Shown: positions 1 to 6,022 of the stretch, one piece after another
Layout of the letters: each line of letters begins with the position of its first letter
How positions within the stretch are numbered: the stretch's first letter is position 1
NCBI GenBank assembly: GCA_937884385.1
Contig: CALGCW010000275.1
Location: forward strand, 1-6,841
From: an uncultured Clostridia bacterium
GTDB taxonomy: Bacteria; Bacillota; Clostridia; Oscillospirales; CAG-272
Reading direction: 5' to 3'
DNA: 6,841 nucleotides
Translations under genes and position numbers: made by a program
The notes under the pieces: model-generated
The model's input: the letters and a program-made list of their open reading frames with translations, nothing else
The model's database searches: none
What the model was told of the DNA's origin: nothing

Positions 1-1362
1 GTTGGGATGCATGGCATGGAACTTGTCGAACCAGGGACCGTTCATGGAGGTCTCGCCGCCGTACCAGCCGAAGTAGTGGTTATAGCTCACCACATCGGGG
101 ATCTGCAGATAGGGATCGTCCATCTTGCACATAGAAACTGCGGCGATGGTGGTAAGACGGGTCTTATCCATCTCGTGGCAGAGATCGTTGAGGATGTTGT
201 GGTTCTCAAGAAGATCGGGAGTTGAGCCGCTGATGGTTATCTCGTTGGAAAGACCCCAAACTACGATGGAGGGGTGGTTATAGTTCTGAGAAATGAGCTC
301 CTTCATCTGTGTGACCGTATTTTCACGGCCTGTGGGCATATGTCTTGAAATGTAGGGGATCTCTGCCCAAACTACCATACCGTATTCGTCACAAAGATCA
401 TAGAAATACTGATCGTGCTGATAGTGAGCAAGACGGATGGTCGTTGCACCGACCTCCCAAATGAAATCCATATCCTCTTTGTGATGCTCGGGAAGGAGAG
501 CGTTGCCTATACCAAGTCTGTCCTGGTGACGGGATACGCCGCGAAGGGGATATTCCTCACCGTTGAGGATGAAGCCGTTTGTAGGATCGATCTTGAAACT
601 TCTGCAACCGAAGCGTGCAGAAACGGTGTCGATGCCGTTGCCGCCGTTTACGATGGATGCCTTTGCTGTGTAAAGGTAGGGATCCTTGCGTCCGTGCCAA
701 AGGTGGACGTTTTCGATAACGAAGCTTACAACCTTATCGTTGGAGCTTGTTTCGGATACGAGGTTGCCTTCCTTATCGTAAATGGAGTAGTGGTACTCGT
801 AATTTGCGGGAAGGGAATCGCCGTATACCTCGATCTCGACCTTTGCGTCCTTACCGTCAACTATGGGTGTCACCTTTATGCCGGGTGCGCCGTAATAATC
901 AAGGTCGAAGTGAACGTTGGGTACGGAGATGATGTTCACGTTTCTGTAGATACCGCCGTAGAAGGTGAAGTCTGCCATCTGGGGGTATACAGTTTCGTTT
1001 GCTGAGTTGTCAACGACGATAGCGAGCACGTTCTCGTCTGCGAGTTCGGGAGTGAGATTTACTCTCCACGTGGAGTAGCCGCCATCGTGGTGAGCGAGGT
1101 GTTTTCCGTTGAGGTAAACGTCTGCTGAAGAATTCGCACCGTTGATCTCAAGGTAATGAAGGTCCTCTGCGGGAAGGTCTGCTCTTGCGAAAGTCTTTGT
1201 GTAAACGCAAGAACCGCGGTAATAGTCGTTTCCGCCGTCCTGACCGTCTGTTGCGTTCCAGGAGTGGGGAAGGTTAACGAGCTCTGCGCCCTCTGTGACG
1301 TTTATGTCAGCAGTAGCCTTATAGAAATTCCAAGAGCTGTTAAAGTTAAGAATGGATCTCAT
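1..1362 (-). CDS. Glycoside hydrolase family 2 enzyme, beta-galactosidase-like, C-terminal part cut off
   Basis: Cytoplasmic retaining exo-glycosidase that removes a non-reducing beta-linked sugar, most likely beta-galactose. Only the first 454 residues are in the window and the frame stays open to base 1. Visible layout: jelly-roll sugar-binding domain (about 1-147), Ig-like domain (about 150-245), then the start of the TIM barrel with GVSRHQDRLGIGNAL (R278, H279) and TIRLAHYQHDQ (R310, H313), matching the first GH2 signature. WGLSNE carries the acid/base glutamate E374 (equivalent of LacZ E461). The nucleophile glutamate should lie just beyond the window edge. No signal peptide is seen. The start ATG at 1362-1360 is preceded by AGGAGG (complement of 1373-1378) ten bases upstream. 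It is divergent from a GPH sugar symporter, which suggests co-regulated uptake and hydrolysis. Alternative: beta-glucuronidase; the Asn-Lys motif typical of glucuronidases would be outside the window. The GH2 family call is firm, the substrate is inferred. Confidence 0.95.
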   Translation of the reverse strand, partial: MRSILNFNSSWNFYKATADINVTEGAELVNLPHSWNATDGQDGGNDYYRGSCVYTKTFARADLPAEDLHYLEINGANSSADVYLNGKHLAHHDGGYSTWRVNLTPELADENVLAIVVDNSANETVYPQMADFTFYGGIYRNVNIISVPNVHFDLDYYGAPGIKVTPIVDGKDAKVEIEVYGDSLPANYEYHYSIYDKEGNLVSETSSNDKVVSFVIENVHLWHGRKDPYLYTAKASIVNGGNGIDTVSARFGCRSFKIDPTNGFILNGEEYPLRGVSRHQDRLGIGNALLPEHHKEDMDFIWEVGATTIRLAHYQHDQYFYDLCDEYGMVVWAEIPYISRHMPTGRENTVTQMKELISQNYNHPSIVVWGLSNEITISGSTPDLLENHNILNDLCHEMDKTRLTTIAAVSMCKMDDPYLQIPDVVSYNHYFGWYGGETSMNGPWFDKFHAMHPN

Positions 1363-1419
1363 TTTTAAAATTCCTCCTAAAAATAATTAAACATAACTGA
1401 ACATTATATTACATTTTAC

Positions 1420-1448
1420 ATTATAACTGATTTTTTATATATTGTCAA
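1420..1448 (-). promoter_or_regulatory. Promoter of the GH2 gene, exact sigma-A consensus
   Basis: Read on the minus strand, TTGACA (complement of 1443-1448) and TATAAT (complement of 1420-1425) are separated by exactly 17 bases. Transcription should begin near 1413, giving a leader of about 50 bases that contains the AGGAGG ribosome binding site. So perfect a promoter in front of a catabolic gene suggests control by a repressor. A 10-base palindrome at 1442-1451 overlaps the -35 box. Confidence 0.82.
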
Positions 1449-1479
1449 CAAATATAAATAAAATATTATTTGTAAACAA
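1442..1479. promoter_or_regulatory. Candidate operator pair, TTGT-NN-ACAA palindromes
   Basis: Two copies of the same short palindrome, TTGTCAACAA at 1442-1451 and TTGTAAACAA at 1470-1479, have starts 28 bases apart. The first covers the -35 box of the GH2 promoter and the second lies just upstream of it. The arrangement would suit a repressor, but the sequence is very AT-rich so chance matches are expected. No regulator gene is in the window. A third inverted repeat, TCAAT-N4-ATTGA at 1516-1529, lies 20 bases upstream of the transporter's -35 box. The assignment as operators is inference. Confidence 0.35.
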
Positions 1480-1548
1480 TTTGATGTTTTAAAATATAGT
1501 GAATATTAACAAAAATCAATTATTATTGAGATTAGATTACTGAAACTA

Positions 1549-1577
1549 TTGACAAATATTGATAAATAATATATAAT
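1549..1577 (+). promoter_or_regulatory. Promoter of the GPH transporter gene, exact sigma-A consensus
   Basis: TTGACA at 1549-1554 and TATAAT at 1572-1577 are separated by exactly 17 bases. Transcription should start near 1584. The leader of about 37 bases then begins with a small hairpin (GCGA 1585-1588, loop, TCGC 1594-1597) and ends with GGAGG. The -35 box lies inside a 10-base direct repeat (1547-1556 and 1557-1566). This promoter mirrors the equally perfect one facing the GH2 gene. Confidence 0.85.
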
Positions 1578-1610
1578 AATCTTTGCGATAATTTCGCTCA
1601 AAAAAAATTT

Positions 1611-1615
1611 GGAGG
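1611..1615 (+). promoter_or_regulatory. Ribosome binding site fixing the transporter start
   Basis: GGAGG lies five bases before the ATG at 1621. It rules out the in-frame TTG at 1609, which overlaps the Shine-Dalgarno sequence itself and has no site upstream of it. Confidence 0.85.
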
Positions 1616-1620
1616 ATGTT

Positions 1621-3216
1621 ATGTCTAAGAAAACAGTAAAACTCGACGACAAGGGCTTCCGTAAGTTCGGCATTCGCGACAAGCTTGCTTATGCTGCCGG
1701 CGACCTTGGTTGTAACATGAGCTTCTCCCTTAAGGGTACAGTTCAGACCTTCTGGCTTGTTTACATGATGATGGAAACAGGTCTCTTTTCAATTCTTCTT
1801 CTTCTCGTTCAGGCGTGGGATGCTATCAATGACCCCATCATTGGTGCTCTCATTGACAACGATAAGAGAAAGTACAAAATGGGTAAGTATAAAACATACA
1901 TACTTATCGGTGCTTGCGGCCTTCTCGTAGGCGGCGCGGCAGTTTTCCTTCCTTTCCCCAATGCTAACACAGTTGTTAAGGCAGTTCTCTTTATTCTTGG
2001 TTACGTAGTTTGGGATGCTGCTTATACAATGGCAAACGTTCCTTACGGAACAATGCTTAACATCGTTACCGAGGACGATCAGGAAAGAGCTTCTCTCTCC
2101 GTATTCAGATCCATCGGCGGCGCAGTAGGCGGTATGCTTCCCGGTATCGTTCTTCCCATGCTTATTTGGCAGAAGGTTACATTCGATCCCAGCAGACCTA
2201 CTTGGTTCCTTGACAGAATCGAAATTCCCGAGGGTGCAGAAGACAAATTTGCTCCCGAAAACTTCCTTAAGAATCCTGTTACCGGAGAAGCTTACGTAGA
2301 AGGTGACAAGGTTCTCAGCCCCCTTACAGGCGGTCAGATCGAGGTTCTTCTCGGTGACAACGTGTTCTGGGCAGCTCTTATTATGGGTGTTATCGGCTTC
2401 ATATTCTTCATGCTCATGATCAAAAATATCACCATTCGTGGCAATGAGTACGCAGTACTTAACCAGGAAGGCGGCGAGAAGGCAAACTTCTTCAAGACGT
2501 TCGGTACATTTATGAAGAACCGCCCCGCAGTTGGTTGTACTATCGCTGCTATGGGTATGTTCCTTGGTATGCAGTCTGCAACTACAGCTAACACTATCAT
2601 GTTCGCTACACACTTTGGACAGGCATCGCTTTCCGGTCTTGTTATGATGGTAGGATTCCTTCCTATGTTCATCTTCATGCCCTTCGCTACTAAGCTCGTT
2701 AAGAAGTTTGGTAAGAAGGAAGTTGCTTCCGTAGGATCTATCGCAGGTCTTGTTGGTGCTGCTATCCTCCTTGTATTCCCTCTTTGTCCTAAGGATGTTC
2801 AGCTCTATGTTTATATGGCCGGTCTTATCTTCTTCGGTCTCGGCATGGGCTTCTATAACTGTGTATCCTGGGCTATGATGGGTGATGCTATCGACTACCA
2901 GGAATGGAAGACGGGCAGAAGAGAAGAGAGCGTTGTTTACGCGCTCCACTCCTTCTTCAGAAAGCTCGCTCAGGGTGTTGGCCCCGCTGCAGTTATCGCT
3001 ATTATGGGTACATCTCTTATCGGTTACGAATCTTCGCTTGGTACGATCGGTCAGTCTGCAGAAACAGCAAGCAGACTTTGCTGGCTCGTTGCCGGTCTCT
3101 ATGCGTTCAGTGCAGTATGTCAGTTCATAGGTGTTGCTCTTGTTTACAATATCGACAGAAAGACACTTGCTACAATGAAGGCAGACCTTGCTGCTCGCCG
3201 TGGCGAAAACGCTTAA
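1621..3216 (+). CDS. GPH-family (MelB-like) cation:sugar symporter
   Basis: Integral membrane symporter of the glycoside-pentoside-hexuronide:cation family (MFS_2 type), 531 residues, expected to take up a glycoside with Na+ or H+. Visible MelB-type landmarks: GDLGCN near residue 27-32 in the first helix; WDAINDPIIGALID with D67, N70 and D71, matching the MelB cation site D55/N58/D59; YTMANVPYG with T136 (MelB T121) and N139 where MelB has D124; R163 (MelB R149); and the loop motif GDAIDYQEWK with K430 (MelB K377). About twelve hydrophobic segments are seen. Odd point: about 60 polar residues (186-246) sit between helices 5 and 6, where MelB has a short external loop, so the protein is longer than the usual 450-480. 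No fused IIA domain is present at the C-terminus. Divergent from the GH2 gene, which suggests a shared substrate. Family certain, substrate and coupling ion unknown. Correspondences to MelB were aligned by eye. Confidence 0.93.
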   Translation: MSKKTVKLDDKGFRKFGIRDKLAYAAGDLGCNMSFSLKGTVQTFWLVYMMMETGLFSILLLLVQAWDAINDPIIGALIDNDKRKYKMGKYKTYILIGACGLLVGGAAVFLPFPNANTVVKAVLFILGYVVWDAAYTMANVPYGTMLNIVTEDDQERASLSVFRSIGGAVGGMLPGIVLPMLIWQKVTFDPSRPTWFLDRIEIPEGAEDKFAPENFLKNPVTGEAYVEGDKVLSPLTGGQIEVLLGDNVFWAALIMGVIGFIFFMLMIKNITIRGNEYAVLNQEGGEKANFFKTFGTFMKNRPAVGCTIAAMGMFLGMQSATTANTIMFATHFGQASLSGLVMMVGFLPMFIFMPFATKLVKKFGKKEVASVGSIAGLVGAAILLVFPLCPKDVQLYVYMAGLIFFGLGMGFYNCVSWAMMGDAIDYQEWKTGRREESVVYALHSFFRKLAQGVGPAAVIAIMGTSLIGYESSLGTIGQSAETASRLCWLVAGLYAFSAVCQFIGVALVYNIDRKTLATMKADLAARRGENA

Positions 3217-3245
3217 TTTTAGGCATAACTTAACAAAATAAATTG

Positions 3246-3276
3246 ACCCCGACGGAATTTCCGTCGGGGTTTTCTT
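3246..3276 (+). terminator. Rho-independent terminator, probably bidirectional
   Basis: CCCCGACGG (3247-3255), loop AATTT, CCGTCGGGG (3261-3269) form a 9-bp stem that an A-T pair at 3246/3270 extends, followed by TTTTCTT. It ends the rightward transporter transcript 30 bases after its stop. Read leftward, the same stem is followed by a U-rich stretch (complement of about 3232-3245), and the leftward pseudouridine synthase gene stops only five bases before the stem. One hairpin can therefore serve both convergent transcripts. The rightward role is strong, the leftward role likely. Confidence 0.9.
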
Positions 3277-3943
3277 ATTCAAACATATTCCAAGGCGCAG
3301 CTTTAAAATCGGGGTCTTGTGAAAACTCATATTTTTTGCCCTTGTATTCAAATGCTATTTTGTTTGCCCACAATGCAAAATGGGGTGCTTTTTCGCGCGA
3401 GCCGTATTTGCCGTCGCCAAAGATCGGCATACCGCGAGAGGCAAGCTGGGCGCGTATCTGATGAAATCTGCCCGTGTGAAGCTTTATCCGAAGCAGAGAA
3501 AAGGTTTTTTCACCCATTTCTGCGGTCTTGAGCAGTTCATAATCAAGGCTTGCGAGCTTTGCGCCCCTGCGTTCGCTTTTGACGGTGAACGCCTTTTTTT
3601 GTGTGCTGTCCTTAAAGAGATAGTCGGTCATATTTCCTCTCTTTTCGTTTGGTATGCCCGAAGCTACCGCGAGATATTGTTTATCGAAGCTATCCTTTTC
3701 GGCAACCATACGCGAAAAAGCCGCGCTTGCGGCTTTGTTTCGTGCATAGAGGATCACGCCGCCCGTTGCTCTGTCAAGGCGGTGCACTACGAAGATATCG
3801 CTATTTTCACCAAGCTCGGCAAGGTGTGCGCGAAGGAGTGAGGTCATATCCGCCTCTCCCGAGGGGTCGGGCTGGGAGAGTACTCCTTGCGGCTTTACGC
3901 ATACGATAAAATCGCCCGTTCTATGTAATATTTTAGTATTCAT
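3275..3943 (-). CDS. RluA-family pseudouridine synthase, single-domain
   Basis: Cytoplasmic RNA-modifying enzyme that isomerises uridine to pseudouridine in rRNA or tRNA; the exact target cannot be read from the sequence. The 222-residue protein has the core catalytic fold only, with no N-terminal S4 RNA-binding domain. Motifs: KPQGVLSQ (17-24); HRLDRATGG with catalytic aspartate D57; KQYLA with the active-site tyrosine Y90; and LHTGRFHQIRAQLA (155-168), including R164, the usual C-terminal RluA signature. Its ATG shares one base with the TAA of hpt (TAATG), and no clear Shine-Dalgarno sequence precedes it, so translation is probably coupled to hpt. It depends on the hpt promoter, as none of its own is visible. 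The family is clear, but RluA, RluC/D-like and TruC-like members cannot be separated by eye. Confidence 0.92.
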   Translation of the reverse strand: MNTKILHRTGDFIVCVKPQGVLSQPDPSGEADMTSLLRAHLAELGENSDIFVVHRLDRATGGVILYARNKAASAAFSRMVAEKDSFDKQYLAVASGIPNEKRGNMTDYLFKDSTQKKAFTVKSERRGAKLASLDYELLKTAEMGEKTFSLLRIKLHTGRFHQIRAQLASRGMPIFGDGKYGSREKAPHFALWANKIAFEYKGKKYEFSQDPDFKAAPWNMFE

Positions 3944-4485
3944 TATTTACCGGAGTAAACGGAAGGGTCAAGAATGTAAACGTCCTTTTCGTTTCTGTAC
4001 ATCTCATCATAATCAAGTCCGTAGCCGACCACAAATTCGTCGGGGATGACGAAGCAGGTATAATCGGGGGTGATGTCTGCTTTGCGTCTTGACGGCTTAT
4101 CGAGCAGAGTGCAGATCTTGATGGATTTGGGCTGGCGGGAGCCGAGCAATCTCTTAAGGTATGAGAGTGTATTTCCACTGTCGATGATATCTTCAACGAT
4201 AATTACGTTCTTACCGCAGATACTTTTATCAAGGTCCTTAAGCATTTTTACCTCGCCCGAGCTCGTAGTTCCTGCACCGTAGCTTGATATCGACATAAAG
4301 TCCATAGAAAGGGGCAGGTCTATTTCGCGGGTAAGGTCTGAAAAGAAGTGGATACAACCCTTGAGTATGCCAACGAAGAGAACGCTCTCACCGTTATAGT
4401 CTGCAGTGATCTGCGCGGCAACCTCTTTTATTTTTGCCTGTATCTCACTCTCTGAGATAAGCACCTTTGCAAAATCTTTTTTCAT
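3943..4485 (-). CDS. hpt: Hypoxanthine (guanine) phosphoribosyltransferase
   Basis: Purine salvage enzyme that joins hypoxanthine or guanine to PRPP to give IMP or GMP, cytoplasmic. At 180 residues it has the normal bacterial length. Motifs: the LKG loop (41-43), SSYG flexible-loop region (67-70), PRPP-binding VIIVEDIIDSGNT with E98, D99 and D102 (94-106), purine-binding lysine K130 in LLDKPSRR, and FVVGYGLDYDE with F151 and D158 near the C-terminus. The ATG at 4485-4483 is chosen because GGAGG (complement of 4491-4495) stands five bases upstream. The longer GTG start at 4524 would coincide with the transcription start. First gene of a leftward pair with the RluA-type gene. In Bacillus-type genomes hpt usually sits between tilS and ftsH, so this partner is different. 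Confidence 0.96.
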   Translation of the reverse strand: MKKDFAKVLISESEIQAKIKEVAAQITADYNGESVLFVGILKGCIHFFSDLTREIDLPLSMDFMSISSYGAGTTSSGEVKMLKDLDKSICGKNVIIVEDIIDSGNTLSYLKRLLGSRQPKSIKICTLLDKPSRRKADITPDYTCFVIPDEFVVGYGLDYDEMYRNEKDVYILDPSVYSGK

Positions 4486-4490
4486 AATTT

Positions 4491-4495
4491 CCTCC
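4491..4495 (-). promoter_or_regulatory. Ribosome binding site fixing the hpt start
   Basis: The complement reads GGAGG, five bases before the ATG at 4485. It selects the 180-residue product over a version 13 residues longer that begins with GTG at 4524. Confidence 0.85.
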
Positions 4496-4528
4496 AACTT
4501 GCAATATTTGATAAAAAAAGACACAATC

Positions 4529-4557
4529 AGTATAGCACAAAATCAGCATCGTTGCAA
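4529..4557 (-). promoter_or_regulatory. Promoter of hpt with extended -10
   Basis: On the minus strand, TTGCAA (4552-4557) is followed after 17 bases by TATACT (complement of 4529-4534), with TGC directly before the -10 hexamer, the extended -10 form. Transcription should start near 4522, giving a leader of about 37 bases. No purine-responsive riboswitch fits in so short a leader. Confidence 0.72.
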
Positions 4558-4612
4558 CATAATTTTTAAAAATATTTTATTAAAAAGTTGAAAAATCAAT
4601 TCGCCCAGATAC

Positions 4613-4641
4613 TTGACAAGAGAGGTGTGCCGTGTTAAAAT
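4613..4641 (+). promoter_or_regulatory. Promoter of the rimO-pgsA operon with extended -10
   Basis: TTGACA at 4613-4618, a 17-base spacer, and TAAAAT at 4636-4641, with TGT (4633-4635) directly before the -10 box. It lies back to back with the hpt promoter, with 55 bases between the two -35 boxes. The transcript leader would be about 32 bases. Confidence 0.75.
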
Positions 4642-4666
4642 AAAATGAATTAGTTTGTTCATTTTT

Positions 4667-4673
4667 GAAAGGA
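4667..4673 (+). promoter_or_regulatory. Ribosome binding site fixing the rimO start
   Basis: GAAAGGA ends five bases before the ATG at 4679. The in-frame TTG at 4655 lies about 14 bases after the -10 box, too close to the expected transcript start for a ribosome binding site, and the residues it would add are not part of the family. Confidence 0.75.
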
Positions 4674-4678
4674 TCGAT

Positions 4679-6004
4679 ATGAAGATTGGATTTGTTTCGC
4701 TCGGCTGCCCGAAAAATCAGCTTGATGCAGAGGTTATGCTCCACGAGCTCGTTATGGCGGGCTATGAGCTTACCGCGGATGAGACCGAGGCAGACGTTGT
4801 TATAATAAATACCTGCGGATTTATTGAATCCGCCAAAAAAGAAGCAATTGACAATATTCTTGACATTGCGTGGCTCAAGGAAAATCGCGACCTTAAGGGT
4901 CTTATAGTCACAGGATGCCTTGCGGAGAGATACCGCAACGATATTCTCGACGAATTTCCTGAGGTGGATGCAGTTCTCGGTGTTGGAAGTATACATAATA
5001 TCGTCGAGGCTGTAGGAAAGGTACTTGAGGGGGAGAGATACACCTCCTTTGAGGACAAGAACTGTGTGCGCCTTGGCGGCGACAGAGTTCTCACGACTCC
5101 CGAATATGCGGCGTATCTTAAGATCGCAGAGGGATGTGACAACCGCTGCACCTACTGCGCTATTCCTTCGATAAGAGGCAAGTTCCGTTCGCGTCCTATG
5201 GAGGATATCGTTGCGGAAGCGAAGGATCTTGAGGCTCTTGGGGTAAAGGAGCTGACGCTTGTGGCACAGGATACCACGCGATATGGCAAGGACCTTTACG
5301 GTGAATACAAGCTTGCGGCTCTTTTGCGAAGGCTGAGTGAGGAGACGTCGATCCCGTGGTTCAGAATCCTTTATTGCTACCCCGACAAGATAACTGACGA
5401 GCTTGTGGCAGAGATACGCGATAATGATAGAGTTCTTAAATATATCGACCTACCGATGCAGCATATTTCGGACGGTGTACTTAAGAAGATGAACCGCCAC
5501 GGCGGAAGTGCAGTCATTAAAGACGCAGTTGCAAGGCTTCGCCGTGAGATAGAGGACGTTGTTATCAGAACGACCTTCATAGTTGGCTTCCCGGGTGAGA
5601 CCGACGAGGATTTCACCGAGCTTTGTGAGTTTGTAAACAAGCAGAGGTTTGAGCACGTTGGTGTATTCACCTACTCACGCGAGGAGGGCACGCCTGCATA
5701 TAATATGGAACAGATAGACGAGCAACTCAAGCTCGACCGTTATGATATCATTATGAGAGATCAGCTTGTGATAAACGAGGAATATAACGAAAAGAAGCTC
5801 GGTACTACCGTTCGCGTGCTTTGCGAGGGTTTTGATCCCATTGGTGAAACGTATTACGGAAGAAGTGAAGCTGACGCGCCCGATATTGACGGAAAGATCT
5901 ATTTTTCCGGTGAGAAGGGTATTCTTCCCGGAACGTTCGTTGATGTCAGGATTGAAGAGGTCGTTGAATACGATCTTTGCGGTGTTGCGGTTAAGATATA
6001 TTGA
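4679..6004 (+). CDS. rimO: Ribosomal protein S12 methylthiotransferase RimO
   Basis: Radical-SAM enzyme that adds a methylthio group to the conserved aspartate of ribosomal protein S12, using two 4Fe-4S clusters. The 441-residue protein shows all three domains. The N-terminal UPF0004 domain has cysteines C10 (in SLGCPKNQLD), C46 (NTCGF) and C80 (VTGCLAERY). The radical-SAM core has CDNRCTYC with C153, C157 and C160. The C-terminal TRAM domain lies at about 373-441. SLGCPKN rather than the LGCQMN style of MiaB, together with the overall length, points to RimO and not to the tRNA enzymes MiaB or MtaB. Start chosen from the ribosome binding site at 4667-4673. The TGA stop is 18 bases before pgsA, so the two are one operon. 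Confidence 0.96.
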   Translation: MKIGFVSLGCPKNQLDAEVMLHELVMAGYELTADETEADVVIINTCGFIESAKKEAIDNILDIAWLKENRDLKGLIVTGCLAERYRNDILDEFPEVDAVLGVGSIHNIVEAVGKVLEGERYTSFEDKNCVRLGGDRVLTTPEYAAYLKIAEGCDNRCTYCAIPSIRGKFRSRPMEDIVAEAKDLEALGVKELTLVAQDTTRYGKDLYGEYKLAALLRRLSEETSIPWFRILYCYPDKITDELVAEIRDNDRVLKYIDLPMQHISDGVLKKMNRHGGSAVIKDAVARLRREIEDVVIRTTFIVGFPGETDEDFTELCEFVNKQRFEHVGVFTYSREEGTPAYNMEQIDEQLKLDRYDIIMRDQLVINEEYNEKKLGTTVRVLCEGFDPIGETYYGRSEADAPDIDGKIYFSGEKGILPGTFVDVRIEEVVEYDLCGVAVKIY

Positions 6005-6022
6005 TAGAGAAAGGATTTTGCT

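Noticed and set aside
415..1005. A 196-codon plus-strand open frame within the GH2 gene
   Set aside because: It is antisense to well-conserved GH2 sequence, has no ribosome binding site and shows no family motif.
1403..1408. A second minus-strand TATAAT closer to the GH2 gene
   Set aside because: The matching -35 position (1426-1431) reads ATCAGT, a poor fit, and the spacer is AT-rich enough for chance TATAAT matches.
1363..1620. Catabolite-repression (cre) or central-CG LacI operator in the sugar-locus spacer
   Set aside because: No WTGNNARCGNWWWCAW-like site and no palindrome centred on CG is present in the spacer.
1789..3351. A 520-codon open frame on the minus strand opposite the transporter
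   Set aside because: It lies antisense to a gene with clear GPH motifs and runs across the terminator hairpin and into the pseudouridine synthase gene. Its product is rich in Cys, His and Ser with no recognisable motif, as expected from reading the complement of a codon-biased gene.
4486..4522. Purine riboswitch in the hpt leader
   Set aside because: The expected leader is about 37 bases, too short for a purine aptamer, and shows no paired three-helix layout.
4580..4996. A 138-codon minus-strand frame opposite the rimO N-terminus
   Set aside because: It is antisense to the conserved first RimO domain and crosses both hpt/rimO spacer promoters.
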